DNA of 64,000 nucleotides from Metellina segmentata (GCA_947359465.1 OX375882.1:49357509-49421508), one strand, 5' to 3'. Positions 53,101 through 63,925 are shown, numbered from the stretch's first letter. A program made the numbers and translations. Notes: generated by a model not told the origin, from the sequence alone.

Positions 53101-56100
53101 TGAAAAACAAAAAGGCAATTAGAAGTACAAAGTACAGAAAACTTAACAATGAAGTAAATAAATTTTGAAGAAAAACTTGAGTGATTCATTTTTTCTCAGA
53201 CACATTACTTGATGTATAGAATATGTCCCAAAACACAATCTGAACATGTACTAAAATCAACTAATTGAAAACTTCTACTAAAAACATTGAAATGAAAATT
53301 TAGAAGAATGGGTTTTTTAATAAATGATGGTCTAATTAAAACAGATAACATCCTAAAAGCTTGAAGCAAATTGAATAAGACACATTTTAATCGGGATTTA
53401 AGGAAAAACTACTACTTTAATAGGGTAATACAGTTGGAACGCGTTGCCAGAAAATATAGTTAATTCAAAGGGAGTGTACGAATTTAAGACACAATTGGAT
53501 AGTCAGTGGGAATTGGAGAATTCATAAACAAAGGACCAGCCTTGTTGGGCTTGAGCCTGTAGCTGGTCGTCAATATTTGTATTTGTATCTAGCTAATTGG
53601 AAAGACACATTTTGATTTCATTCACATAATTTGATTATACATATTGCAAATAGTTACCAGAGGTCATTGGGACAAAACCATTCTTTCGACACCATGACAT
53701 TATTGTTGACCTAGACCAGACACTTTCTTCTGACAAGTATTTCAGTTTTCTTTTTTTAAGCAGGTCAAATAGGGCAGTACGAACCATTCCAGCTCTTTTC
53801 CACTATTTTTTATAAAAATAAACAAGGAGACACATGCACATATTACTTTGTGGTAATAATATCAAAAACAAATTACATATTTCTGCATAAATATCATATA
53901 AAAACTCAAACTTACTTTTAATGTCTGGAACATCAAAGTACATTATTTTTCAGTACATTTCTCTTAAGAAAATTATAGTTTAAATTATGTTGATGTATCT
54001 ATAAATATTTCATTTGTCCCAAGGATCTTTAAAAATCTATAACTTTATTACCTTTGTAAGGAAAGACTCAATATTTTACTAATGAATACTATACTATTGA
54101 AAAAGAAAAGTAATTGTTCTCTGATCATTTTCAAACCAATTCAACCCAAGCAACAATGGGTAATTTTGTTGGTTCTTTATAAAATTGAAACATTGAAAGG
54201 CAGTTGTAAATTTTGTTACACCTAAATATTTTCATAAATTTTACTCAGCAGAGAAAGAGCTATGTAGTAGGGATGCAACATCAATGTCTTCAAAATATCG
54301 ATGTTTTTTTTTAAATATCGATGTATTTAACATTGATGTATTGGAGTCGATGTTTTTGTAACATCGATGTTTATACTCGTCGATGTTTTATTTTTAAATG
54401 AAAAAAATACAGTTTTAAACATAACCTAGTAGCATAATTTTTATAAACAGCAAATTGAACATACTTTTAGACCAAAGTGGCCAAGGGTGAAGGGTCTCAA
54501 AAGTAGGGATGCGACATATATATCAATGTTTTCAAAACATTGATGTTCTATAAAAAATATCGATGTATTGGAGCCGATGTTGCATCACTAGGTGCTAAAC
54601 CAGTTTTAAGAAATGGGTAAAACAGTTTAAATACACTGAATTTTAAAAACATCGATGGTTTTGTGGCGATGTATTATCAACATCAATGTTTTAATTTTGA
54701 ACATCAAAGTTTCAAACATCGTTTGTTGTCGATGTAGCAACACTAGTTGCTAAACCAGTTTTAAGAAATGGGGGGAAAAGTTTAAATACACTGAATTTCA
54801 GGGCTCCTAACAGGTTTCAAGGTCCAAAAAGGTGACAAAAGTGACTAATTAAACCAAAAAGGTGACAAAAAGTGACTAATCCAGTAGAAAAAGGTGACAA
54901 AAAGTGACTAATCGAGCAAAAAAAAAGTAAAAAATAACAATATAATGCTAAATATATTCAAGTATAAAGATAGAAAATAAAAAGATCCTCCCAAGCTACC
55001 CCTATCTTTTATTTTTCTTTCTTTGAAAGGATATTTTTATTTTCTTCATTTAAAAAGTACATCATTTTAAAATATTAACATAAAAATTTTTAAAAATCGG
55101 AATTATGATTTTTTTAATTCATTTATTTTTGACACAGCTTGAAGAATTTCTTCCTTTTCATTGAAAATTATGTCTTAATTTTTTTTTTGTTGAAAATGTC
55201 TGAAATTAATTTTGTCTTTTTCTTCTCAATAGAAGAATGTGCATTTTTTAAAGCCTGTCTTTGGTGACCAGCATCATCTGAAACTTTAGCCGTTCCTTCA
55301 ATCATTGCCTGAACACCTCATCCTCTTCCTTACACATAATTTTAAGTTTTCGTTCTTCTATCACCTTTCTTTTCTTTGCCAGCTGCTTTAAATTTTTTTC
55401 TCTGCTTCCAGTCTATCTTTTTTTTTTCTGTCCTCGAATTTTTCTTGTGCCTTACGTCTTCTAAATAGGCACTGTAGGCTTTATATGCAACCCTTACCAT
55501 ATCCATTAGCTTTGATGTGATTGACACCAAATAAGGTTAATTGTCAAAATTTGCCAAGCTACTTTTAACCGTCTTCAATGCATTGAGTGTGCATTCTGAC
55601 ATTGATGCTCTGTCTCCTGTCAAAGCTCTTGCTGAGGCTGAGAAGTCAAGTTCAATATCTGCACTACCATGAGAAAGTGACAGAGCAGTCTTCACTAGCT
55701 TTGACACAACTGGGTACTTAGGATCCACACCACTAGTGCAGGGTTGCCAACCTTTTCTGAACAGCTTCAGGAGTATTCTCATAAAATTTCAGGAGTTTTA
55801 AGGCTGCTTCCGGAGCAACGCGAAAATCAAGACAAAAATAAAATATCTGCATATTTTTCTTTAAAAACAGTCATAAAATTCCCTATTAGCACAAATAATT
55901 TATTTTTAGTCCCAAATGCGGACGTCCCAAATAAGGAATTGTCAAAAATTTCGAAAAAATAAATAAATATTGGACGTTTTGCTAACCCGAGTTTTTGTTT
56001 TTCTCACCTTTTTCCATCTTTCTGACAATTTTCATAGAACAAGTAGGTAAACCTGAACCTAATTGATGAAACAACGCAAAATAACGGACATGTTCAGAGT

Positions 56101-59100
56101 AAATACCACACAGAAAAATTAAGAAGATTTGCAAGTAAAATTTCTTGCATTGTTTAAAAAAAATTCTTATTTATATATATATCTGTTATTTTAGTATTGC
56201 AAACGCAAAATTCGCGCAGGGGAGGTTAGATTACGGTTTTTTTTATCAAAAATGCAAATAATCTTAAAACCGGAAAGGCCGAGGACAAAAGGATTCCGAA
56301 TTTTTGACTTTGTACTCTTTAAAGGATAAAAAATTACATGTATACATGAAAGGTTTTATCCTTAAATTATAAAAACAAAATTCTAGTATACAATTTCTCC
56401 GAAAATGGAAAAAATTTTCCCTTTCATAGAGGAAATTTCCCTTTTTCCTAGATCGAAGCGATTTTGGAAGTAAACCAATGATTACGCGGAGTTGCTGATT
56501 TTCGATTTTTTAGCGTAGAAACTCTGGAAGTTCCGGAGCACTTGGCAACTCTGCTAATGTCTCGCAGTCTGAAGAATTGGTTCTAGTAAACATCAATATG
56601 CTTCATTCTAGATCCTTATTCCTCATATTATCTTTGGAGTAATTTCCACTCATCCAGTAGTATGTCTGTCTCTTGCAAATTCTAATACTTGTCGAACACT
56701 CTCGCCACTGAGTCTCTCAAGAGGACCAACACAGGATAAACTTTTAAGGAGAGATGAAATGAAGGAGGAATTATTCAAAAGATATTTAACATTGGCAATG
56801 TAATGATTCTGAGCCCTTAGAAAAAATAAATTCCTTTTCTTCTCTTTCACATTCTGTAGCGCTCTAGAAATTTGATCTCCAATCACAATATCAGCCAGAG
56901 TCAACAGTTTCTGAGGACATATATCTTCCAATTTATCCATTTTCAAATCTCGAATAAATTCCTCTTTGTAGATCCTACCCAAAATTGTTCTTGTCAACAA
57001 TTCAAGTTGAGAATGAAGGTTATGTATTAGAGGTTCTTTTATCTGAAGAAATTCGGTCACATGATTAAGTATAGGTACTTGCACTTGATACGACAAATAT
57101 CACCTGAGCTTTCATAGTTTCTCTTCTAAGGAAATGAACAATTTTTTTGTAGCTCGGTCTTTGTATTACATTTGGCTTCTTTATTGGAATGTTGTCATGG
57201 AAATACTTTCGCACTGCAATCCACTGTTCAAGCAACCTTTCAGCAGCTGGCTTTAGGCTTAGCCACCTGTTTGACCAATGCTTGATGAAATAGTCAGTGG
57301 GAAGTTTCAAGTCTTCTTGAATTTGTTTGTATGTTGACCAACACTTAGGCCACTGATTAAAAAATCTGTGAATAGTAAAAACTAGTTCAGACACATCTTC
57401 CCCTAACTCTTTTAGACCTTTAAGAAAAGCATTATGTATTGTGTGAATATTACATGTCCCAATGTTAATTAGTTCTTTTTTTTGGGTAGAAAGTAATGAG
57501 TCATTAATCTTTTTAAAAACTGACCTTCACTAATAAAACCTCAAGAATTTGTAATATTCAACTTCGATGATAACAGAGAATGATTTTCAGTACGTTCGCA
57601 ATACTCCTTCAATATTTAACCCTCTGGATACAGAGACGGACAAAATTTTTGCATTCTTGGTTACGGAGGGGTTTGGAATCTTTCAGAACTCAAACTACTG
57701 AAGAAATGGCTGAAGGCCATTAAGATTTCCATGCCACAAAGAGAGCAGCGCTTGAATAGCCTCCGTTAAGCAGACAGGAATGTCGGGGTTCTTGATGGGG
57801 AGCTTCGAGCGCTTAGAATGTGCAAGGTTGATGATCTATTCCCTTAAAAACTTTGCCGAAGACACCTTCAAGTGTAAATTATCCTACATATTGAAGATTC
57901 CACAGTCCTTTCAGAGTTAGCCATGACATATCTATATCTTCTAGACATAATCAGACCCACAATAGAAACTGCAACATGTGATGACATATGTACTAAACAC
58001 ATTACCTCTCCTCCTGGGTTAACGTTGAGTTAATATCAGCTTGATCCGTCTGGTTTCTTGACCTCTCCATTCTTGTCTTATTCGAGAATCCAAAAATAAA
58101 ATGGGTCTGTTGAGACCACCCTCAGATCTGTGTATGGAGGATGTTATCCCCCCTTTTAAGTGACCACTGCCATCGATCACCATTTACGAGCTGTCAGCGT
58201 CTGACCTTCTAGAGGGTTCCTCCTTTTGTTCGTCCCTGTCAAGGGAGTCGGATATGCAAATGGTCCTGCTTCCCTTAAACTTCGCCGCTTCGTTTTACTG
58301 ATAGCCTTTTCCTGCGGGAAAATTTCCAGAACTTGCTGCTACTACACCGCGGGCAACGTGGAGTATCCTTTTACAATTTAAAAGGTACGTTTTTTAATCC
58401 ATTCTTGCGGTGGAACGTAGCGCGCATTTCGAAATTGAATTCATGCGAACCCTGTTTTTTTTTATTTGAGGAAATGAATTTTTTTAATTGCACACCAAAA
58501 AGTTTTCTTTAAATATAATTTAAGAACTTAAAACCACTGAAAAGGTGACAAAAAATAAAAAGGTGACAAAAAGTGACGTGTTAGGAGCCCTGGAATTTTA
58601 AAAACATCGATGTTTAGCTGTCAATGTCGCATCCCTACCATGTAGCTTATGAAAATGAAAAATAAAGGTTATAGTAATTAAAGTCACCAAAAGCAGTTAA
58701 GAAGAAAAAAAATTCTAAATTTTGGTTTGTCGCTCTACAATAATTTTGTGGTCCATTAGGATTAATGGGTCATTCTTGCAAAATAGGCAAAATTCATGTC
58801 CCTTCAAAATTTATAGAATTCTATCACTCTGAAGATTTTGTCAACTTTCAAGAATAGTTTAGGATCACTTTTATAATATACAGAACTAGAAAATTAATGA
58901 CATATTTTTTTATTTTATACATTTTTAAAACTTTAAAATATCAAATATCATTGTCCTGGCATGTCCCTGAGTGAAATTTTACAATTTCTTCATTCATTAG
59001 GGTTTTAATACTTATTTATATATTCTTGTAAATAATTTATTCTGCTTCTTTATACATTTGAAAGGTTATTAGTTACAATAATGGAAATAATATTGCAAAA

Positions 59101-62100
59101 ATTTCCAAAAGTAACTTCAATAACTATTGTCCCAAGTAATATCATCATTTTCCTGGCATCTCAGATATCATTATGTGGGCAATTAATAGATGACAGCACT
59201 GAGTTAAAAGAATACTTTTCAAGTAACCTGGGGTTGAGGTTATTTAAATAAATAACTGCCATTTTGAAAAGTTATCAACTTTTTTTTTGGTCAGCACATA
59301 CAAGTTCAGAGTTCAAGGTTTATGTAAATTGAAGATCATTTTCCTGGCTTTGATAAAAATTAAATGTTTGTAGAAAATTTAAAATTTTTTTTATTATCAA
59401 GTGTATAAAAGATATTTCTTAAATGTGTGTGAAATTCAAACTGAAATTTTTAAGGGTTCATCCATTAAGCCCTGAACAAGCCTATTTCATCATTATCCTG
59501 GCCATCATTGTCCTGCCTTTAGCATACCAAGTCAATGATGTCAAGACAGGAAAATGATGTTTTATGTTCAGTATTTTATAAATATTTAAATTATTAACAA
59601 GATAAATATATTCTTTACTTTTAACTATTAACTTTTGATTATTTATTCTCCATTGTAATTTTTTTAATAGTAAAATACCTTATAATGGGCTTGAAATTTT
59701 TAAACTTATTTGTTTCTTTTATTTAAAACATAATGTTTTTGTCATTGCACCTAAAAATGTCTAGATATTACTAAATATCCTTTATCACATGCTCTTTTTT
59801 ATAAGTTGTAAACAATATATGGACAGATATGAGTGGTAAAAAGAAACAATCATATGAGGAAAGGTTGTTAAAGAAAAGGTTAGCTGAGAAACGTCGTCAG
59901 GAGCATATTAAAAAAAATTCCATAACGTTCGATACAAGATAAATTGAAGAGGCATGTGAAATATATGTTAACCAAAAGAAGAAAGGAGTGGTAAAGCCTA
60001 TAGCTAAAATGAGTTCGAGGCAGAAAAGGGGAATTATAAAAATAGGAAAGAAAATTCAAAACTCTATCACTTGAACAAGAAAGTGTCATTCGATAGAATT
60101 GGCTACCCAAACCAAGTGAAAGGGGTATAGATATTCAACTTTCAGGTTCTTCAAACCCAGACACAACAAGAGATGATAATGTTAAGAAAAAAAAGTTAGA
60201 AGAGATAGAGCAGAGACCTATATTTGTATAAAGAAACTGGAAGAAAATTTTTTTAAATATACAAGGCAAATGGAAAAATACAAAAAGAAATACTACAGAT
60301 CAAAAATAGCTGAGAATTGATTGCAGTAATTTAACACCACACAGCAAAACACGTAATCTGTTAAAAAAGCATAAAAGTTGCAGTAATAGCTATCCACAAT
60401 GTTCCTACTTTCTAATAATACTTAAATATTCAAGAATCCATAATTTCCTGAAGTGTCATGTTCCTAGTAATTTTATTTATGTACTTAATCAGCTGAATTA
60501 AAAATACATGGTCATATGAAATGTTCAACAAGAAATTTATATGTTTTTTTCTATTTTCATCATTGTCCTGGCATGTTCGTCATTGTCCTGCCTTCCAATA
60601 TTTTGAAATATTTTTTTCCTTAACAAAAAGTTAATAATTTAGATTGCTGATATTTTTAATTTACTTAATGAACATGGTAGAAAACTATTAGGCCAAAAAA
60701 ATAAAGTTTTAAAAACCTTCGATTGAAAAAATTTTAAGAAGCCAATTTTTCCTATTTCACAAGAATGACCCTAATGGGACTGTGTCCTATGGCTTAAAAT
60801 ATATTCTGAAGAACATCCATGCATTGGCTGGAATTTAAGCTGTCTTGTGAATGAAGAGACATGTATTAATAGACATATACTAGGGATTAAAATTAAACAT
60901 AATTCTTATTAATTCTGTAGTTTTCAGTTGTAAAAAGGTTGCTAGTCTCTGTAGTAAGAAATAATGAGCATTTAAAACATCAAAAATAAGTACAAACCTC
61001 AGAGGCACGCTGTTTACCAATGTTCCATCTAAGGTATTCTTCTAATGATGATGCACAATATGGATCAATACTTCTATCTATACACGAAAAAAAAACATGA
61101 TACATTTCTTCCTAAATATACTAAATATTAATGAAAAACATACTTTCAACAGAAATCAGATTGCTCTAATAAGCATGAACTGCCTAATCTGTTCTCAGTT
61201 TTCCTTCAAAAAGTGAAATTGATAACAAGTTCTCAATTTTATTTTGATGATTGAGTCTGACATGTCATGACTAAAAATTTCCCTTTTATGACAGGTAATT
61301 CATAGTATTATATTAATTTTATATTTTTTCCTCTTTTTTTCACAATCCCTTTTAATTCTCTTATTTGAATATTACAGTCTCAGCACTAATATTATATATT
61401 TTCCCAGGCTCTCTTCATTTACATCTTTGGACCTACAAGCATATGAAAATATGTTCTGGTCAGGACAATGATCATGCAAGTTGCAAAAAGTCAATGCTGC
61501 CTCATGCAACATGGCATGGACTCACAATTCGACTCACGACTGCAAATTCTCTTACTTCTGGTCTAATTCTAATAGATTCTAATTCTTCTCAATCTGGTTT
61601 AACTTTAGCCATGTCTCTTTAAGCATAATATATATACATTGCTGGCCATTGAATTTGAAACACCATGGGAGACAAAAGTGATATGAAAGTCATCATTTTT
61701 AAATTCAAATAACATAAAGCACATGGATGTAATGATTGAAATTAAAGCTTTATTTGACTCGCAGAATGTAAAAAAATCAGTATTTTGAGTAACCATCATG
61801 GTCGGCAATAACTACTGCTACACGTCTTGGCACTGAAAGAGGCAGCATTCAAAATCATTGGTGGTTCGAGACCACTAAAAATTCGATCGGAACAGAAGAT
61901 TAAAAATCTGGATGGTCAGTGGGACCAGCTTATAATAAAAAAGCGAGTGCACATGTTTTCTTTCAAAAAAGTCTCAAAGTCGTGAACAAACTACTTTTCA
62001 AATAAAACTTCACAAATTCAAGTAGATAATACTAACAAATTTATAAAAAATATGCATATAATCTTCAACAAATAACCATCAAATATTTACATTTTGTAAA

Positions 62101-63358
62101 GAAATTAAAAAGAAGTTAAAACATAAAAGTATTAGAATATAAATTCCTACAGTAAATAGTTTTCAAAAACTCAACTTGATTTTCCAGCTATAATGGTAAA
62201 CCGAAACGAGTTTGTAACTTCTATTGCAATAACGCTCAATAGCTATTCAGTAATTTCTTTTCAATCCATCTATTTTGGTCATGAATTGAGTCATACAAAA
62301 TAAACTAAGTGGACTGTTAAACGAAACTGCAGCCTACCTAATCTAAATCCAGTCTTTTTCTCTACTCGATACCACTTCTGTTTCTTCTTTTCACAAAGGG
62401 TGCTGCGCTTGCACATCAACACCATATACACCAGTTAAATTAACTTAATTTTTAAACAAACAATGTGTTTTAACATAAACTGAGTATGCTATGTCAGAAG
62501 TTGGTAAAAAATTCAATCCTTATTCATTGCTATAGGCTTTGTATTAGTTGAGAAAAACAGAAATAATGTATACAATATTTTTCAGCCATACTGGTAAAGC
62601 AGTCAACCTCTACAGGAGCAATCAACATTTACAGTAGCATTAAAGACTTTCATACAAAGGGAATTATGTGTTTTAATAATTTATTGTTACAGGTGGGGGC
62701 AAATAATTTTATTAATTAATACAGGGCCCAAACTTTCAGCTAAGAATTTACTCGCCAAAATGATTCAATGTATGTTTATAAGATTGACAACAAAACGTCT
62801 AACTCCTTTTTTCAAACGCAAAGTCCATTTCTATTCGCTAAAGTAAAAATTTCACTTGCCAATGGCGAGTGGAAATTTTGTGTCTTGAATTAACACACTG
62901 TTACTAAATAAATAAATTATTTTTTTGTTAATGTATGACTGCTGTACTTTTCAATGAGGCATAATTAAGCTTCATATACACATGATTAATGATGAAATAC
63001 AATTCCAATACTTAAAAATCATATCTGTCATCCCTAGTTATACTGCTAACAAAGAGCGTTACAGGCACACATGATTTGCATATACTCAGCAGTACTAACC
63101 ATCTGCATATTGTTTAAGATTTAAACATAATGCAAATTTCAAGTCTAATAGATGCTTCCTTCAGGGTGTTAAGTTTCGATGGCCAACATTGTATAAATCA
63201 TGCAGTTCGTATCATACCTATATATGGTAGGATGTAAATTTATACAAATTAAAATTGAAGTTATAACATTTTAATACTTACCTACACCTTCCCTTACAAG
63301 TGGAAATGCTCTACAAACTCTTTTTAATAACTCAACCATTGATTTATAATATTCAATC
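43984..63358 (-). CDS. YEATS2: YEATS2-like protein, eight C-terminal exons
   Basis: In transcript order the exons are 63358-63282, 61077-60998, 53802-53658, 53099-53064, 48762-48542, 48036-47962, 44250-44177, 44101-43984. Every junction has GT-AG and matching phase (1, 0, 1, 1, 0, 0, 2), giving about 240 residues. Readable blocks are YYKSMVELLKRVCRAFPLV, DPYCASSLEEYLRWNIGKQR, WSRSTIMSWCRKNGFVP, an acidic middle (GEDEEIEILEVPDD), and a C-terminal helix-rich module (CAPVVEEMILAACRQLA; EEITVSDVYSAVKATPQFDF) with histone-fold character. This order fits the C-terminus of YEATS2, the ATAC histone-acetyltransferase subunit whose C-terminal histone fold pairs with NC2-beta. The YEATS domain itself would lie beyond the right edge. 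That it is a real gene is near certain; the name is inferred from memory of the family. Confidence 0.7.
44177..44250 (-). CDS. YEATS2-like gene, penultimate exon
   Basis: Acceptor CATTTTGCAG, donor GTAAGT; separated from the last exon by a 75-bp intron. Encodes ACRQLATDLIRSSVNEGYN and then RMGGQ; two leftover bases complete Leu with the next exon. Confidence 0.9.
44251..45945. other. intron with repeats
   Basis: Contains an S2 SINE remnant at about 45232-45400 (minus strand GAGTTTGATTCCCAGCAGGT, a B-box-like stretch) and a diverged direct repeat: 44840-44890 and 45138-45185 share GTTAAAGATAGA and GGATTTGAAATCTGCG. Confidence 0.55.
46283..46461. repeat. exact 92-bp tandem duplication
   Basis: Two adjacent copies starting at 46283 and 46375, essentially identical across TAAATAAATATGAAACACC ... 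TTTATTCATCAGTAG. The identity indicates a very recent duplication. Confidence 0.95.
46864..46900. repeat. perfect palindrome, 18-bp arms
   Basis: GAGAAAGCCCATAAATCA, one C, then its exact reverse complement. The arm is a version of the terminus of the enclosing element. Confidence 0.95.
47962..48036 (-). CDS. YEATS2-like gene exon
   Basis: Acceptor ACTTTTAG, donor GTAAGT; 25 codons, MKVCINPLEVEPSICAPVV then EEMILA, phase 0 on both sides. Confidence 0.9.
48542..48762 (-). CDS. YEATS2-like gene exon, acidic linker
   Basis: Acceptor TTCTTTATAG, donor GTAAAT. Encodes VELCSVSNAEDLVSTLKEED, an acidic patch, a Gln/Asn-rich spacer, and ACVYVKEIASQ. Confidence 0.88.
48763..50147. other. intronic AT-rich sequence
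   Basis: No exon. The stretch 49877-49960 resembles 44945-45030 (GCAAGAGATTGTGATGTCAC versus GCAAGAGAGATTGTGACGTC), a repeat shared by two introns of the gene. Confidence 0.45.
50148..50800. repeat. dispersed repeat R2, copy 2
   Basis: Second copy of the repeat at 34247-34905, about 90 percent alike in the readable blocks. Confidence 0.8.
50760..50880. repeat. inverted repeat at the end of R2
   Basis: GGCAACTATTTTG and CAAAATAGTTGCC arms with a loop of about 20 bases, extended by TGATTGTATTCA and TGAATACGATCA on the outside. Confidence 0.8.
50881..51913. other. intronic, repeat-like, no gene
   Basis: An open plus frame at 50973-51365 has no recognisable domain. The run of TCAGGAG motifs at 51257-51310 and AACCCTGCCAGGG at 51364-51376 suggest one end of an element related to 55739-56553. 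Confidence 0.4.
51914..52700. mobile_element. 787-bp TIR element with 5-bp duplication
   Basis: Left CAGGGTGGCAACAAAATCC, right inverse CAGGGTGGTAACAAAACC, flanked by CATAC on both sides (51909-51913, 52701-52705). Subterminal TTCCCTGATTT motifs repeat many times at both ends. No transposase; internal 52304-52534 is an open Lys-rich frame without domain evidence. CAGGG-type ends suggest the hAT group, although a 5-bp duplication is shorter than the usual 8. Confidence 0.85.
52701..53063. other. intronic AT-rich sequence
   Basis: Nothing recognised between the TIR element and the next exon. Confidence 0.5.
53064..53099 (-). CDS. YEATS2-like gene micro-exon (36 nt)
   Basis: Acceptor GTTTTTCAG, donor GTAAGC. 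Encodes KLTLLPEPKWA between split Asp and Gly codons. Its phases fit both neighbours, which is why so short an exon can be trusted. Confidence 0.85.
53368..53588 (+). mobile_element. CR1-type LINE 3' end, short copy
   Basis: Near-identical to 31396-31615, with TATTTG repeats at the 3' end and a 4-bp deletion (GGGTAATACAGTTGG against GGGTATTAGACAGTTGG). Antisense in an intron of the YEATS2-like gene. Confidence 0.92.
53658..53802 (-). CDS. YEATS2-like gene exon
   Basis: Acceptor AAAAAATAG, donor GTAACT. Encodes 48 residues, WKRAGMVRTALFDLLKKRK ... WCRKNGFVPMTS, a basic helical segment. Confidence 0.9.
53803..54267. other. intronic AT-rich sequence
   Basis: Nothing recognised. Confidence 0.5.
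55342..57394 (-). pseudogene. hAT-like transposase, broken by an insertion
   Basis: Order on the minus strand: 57394-57065 (HRFFNQWPKCWSTYKQIQED, KPAAERLLEQWIAVRKYF), 57096-56650 (FLQIKEPLIHNLHSQLELL ... ICPQKLLTLADIVIG), an 815-bp insertion, then 55782-55537 (KYPVVSKLVKTALSLSHGSA, DIELDFSASARALTGDRASM), the C-terminal dimerisation-like region of hAT transposases, and a basic tail to 55342. Stops at several points show it is inactive. The N-terminal zinc finger was not located. Confidence 0.75.
55739..56553. mobile_element. 815-bp TIR element inside the transposase
   Basis: Ends CAGGGTTGCCAAC (left) and inverse CAGAGTTGCCAAG (right). Flanks CTAGTG and CTAATG make a probable 6-bp duplication with one change. 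Its removal would rejoin the hAT transposase reading region. No coding content. Confidence 0.7.
58638..58766. other. intronic spacer
   Basis: Short spacer between two elements. Confidence 0.5.
58767..60771 (+). mobile_element. 2.0-kb TIR element, unassigned superfamily
   Basis: Ends GGGTCATTCTTGCAAAATAG (left) and inverse GGGTCATTCTTGTGAAATAG (right), flanked by TAAT on both sides. The motif ATTGTCCTGGCATG or close variants occurs about eight times within (near 58949, 59150, 59336, 59488, 59505, 59545 reversed, 60562, 60582). It holds a short basic ORF. The family could not be named; a 4-bp duplication would allow Kolobok- or Sola-like elements. Confidence 0.8.
59829..60075 (+). pseudogene. 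basic N-terminal protein fragment in the TIR element
   Basis: ATG at 59829 begins MSGKKKQSYEERLLKKRLAE, a Lys/Arg/Glu-rich helical stretch. A stop at about 59940 interrupts, and the frame resumes EEACEIYVNQKKKGVVKPI then SSRQKRGIIKIGKK. This looks like the N-terminus of a transposon-encoded protein whose catalytic part is deleted. Confidence 0.55.
60772..60997. other. intronic spacer
   Basis: Nothing recognised. Confidence 0.5.
60998..61077 (-). CDS. YEATS2-like gene exon
   Basis: Acceptor TTCGTGTATAG, donor GTTTGT (a weaker donor). Encodes RSIDPYCASSLEEYLRWNIG then KQRASE. Confidence 0.9.
61078..63281. other. intron with a Tc1 scrap
   Basis: Contains the fragment at 61625-61850. A possible extra exon at 62338-62425 (minus) was considered and not accepted. 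Confidence 0.4.
61625..61850. mobile_element. Tc1/mariner terminal fragment
   Basis: TACATTGCTGGCCATTGAAT followed by GAAACACC resembles a Tc1-type terminus, and CTACACGTCTTGGCACTGAA resembles the adjoining region of such elements. Only one end is present. Confidence 0.4.
63282..63358 (-). CDS. YEATS2-like gene, most upstream exon in window
   Basis: Acceptor CTTATTTACAG, donor GTAAGT. Encodes IEYYKSMVELLKRVCRAF then PLVREGV and a split Asp codon. The transcript continues upstream beyond 64000. Confidence 0.88.
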
Positions 63359-63595
63359 CTGTAAATAAGGTAAAAAGATTAAGTAACTAAAAATGTAACA
63401 GAATAAAAAAAGCGGTCTTACGATACGCATTAAGAAAACAAAATTCAAACCAGGGTTTAAAAAATCATGATGTTTTTAAAAATCAAGTAATCTGATTTTT
63501 TAAAATTTAAATCTGATTTTTTAAATTTAAATTTTCATAGTCATTATACACTGTTTTTTAAATAATAATATATAAATTCTTTTTTAAAAAAATTG

Positions 63596-63925
63596 AGTTT
63601 TTGACATGACATGTAAACTATTATTTATTATAAGTAAACTATCAGAATTTTTGACATGGTAAATTAATATTTATTTTACTAAAAATCAGTTTGTTACATG
63701 GTAATACATTTAAAAATGAATTTTCAAAATAAAAGCAAAAGGTAAAACATTTAAATAGATTGGATTGTTGTGAGTGATCTGTTTTGATTGGCTACAAAAA
63801 CAAGGATATATAGTTTCCTCAGGTGACTAAGGTAAAACCATATAGATTTAGATTTTAGATAAGTATTTGTTATGGGTCACTACTCTTAAAGGGACAGGTG
63901 ACTGTTTCAGGTTGAATTTTGAAGA
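63596..63925. repeat. dispersed repeat R1, copy 2
   Basis: Second copy of the repeat at 9411-9770, same orientation and block order. Confidence 0.7.

Larger units (their letters stand above)
54799..58592 (-). mobile_element. hAT element inserted into the previous element
   Basis: Inverted termini CAGGGCTCCTAACAGGT and (inverse) CAGGGCTCCTAACACGTCAC; subterminal AAAGGTGACAAAAAGTGAC repeats at both ends. It is flanked by GAATTT on both sides (54793-54798, 58593-58598). The uninterrupted target TACACTGAATTTTAAAAAC is preserved in the neighbouring internal duplicate at 54625, so the 6-bp duplication is well supported. Confidence 0.88.
54268..58637. mobile_element. non-autonomous hAT-like element, interrupted
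   Basis: Ends TAGGGATGCAACATC (left) and the inverse GTCGCATCCCTA (right), flanked by an 8-bp duplication CTATGTAG/CCATGTAG (one mismatch), as expected for hAT. Without the inserted 3.8-kb element it is about 576 bp, built from repeated ATCGATGTTTT blocks and an internal duplication of about 157 bp. Confidence 0.8.

Noticed and set aside
62338..62425. Minus-strand exon-like segment (KRSTLCEKKKQKWYRVEKKT) ending at a GTAGGC donor
   Set aside because: Its end phase would fit the next exon, but no acceptor gives the phase needed from the upstream exon, and the two flanking exons already join in frame. It could be an alternative first exon; evidence too thin.
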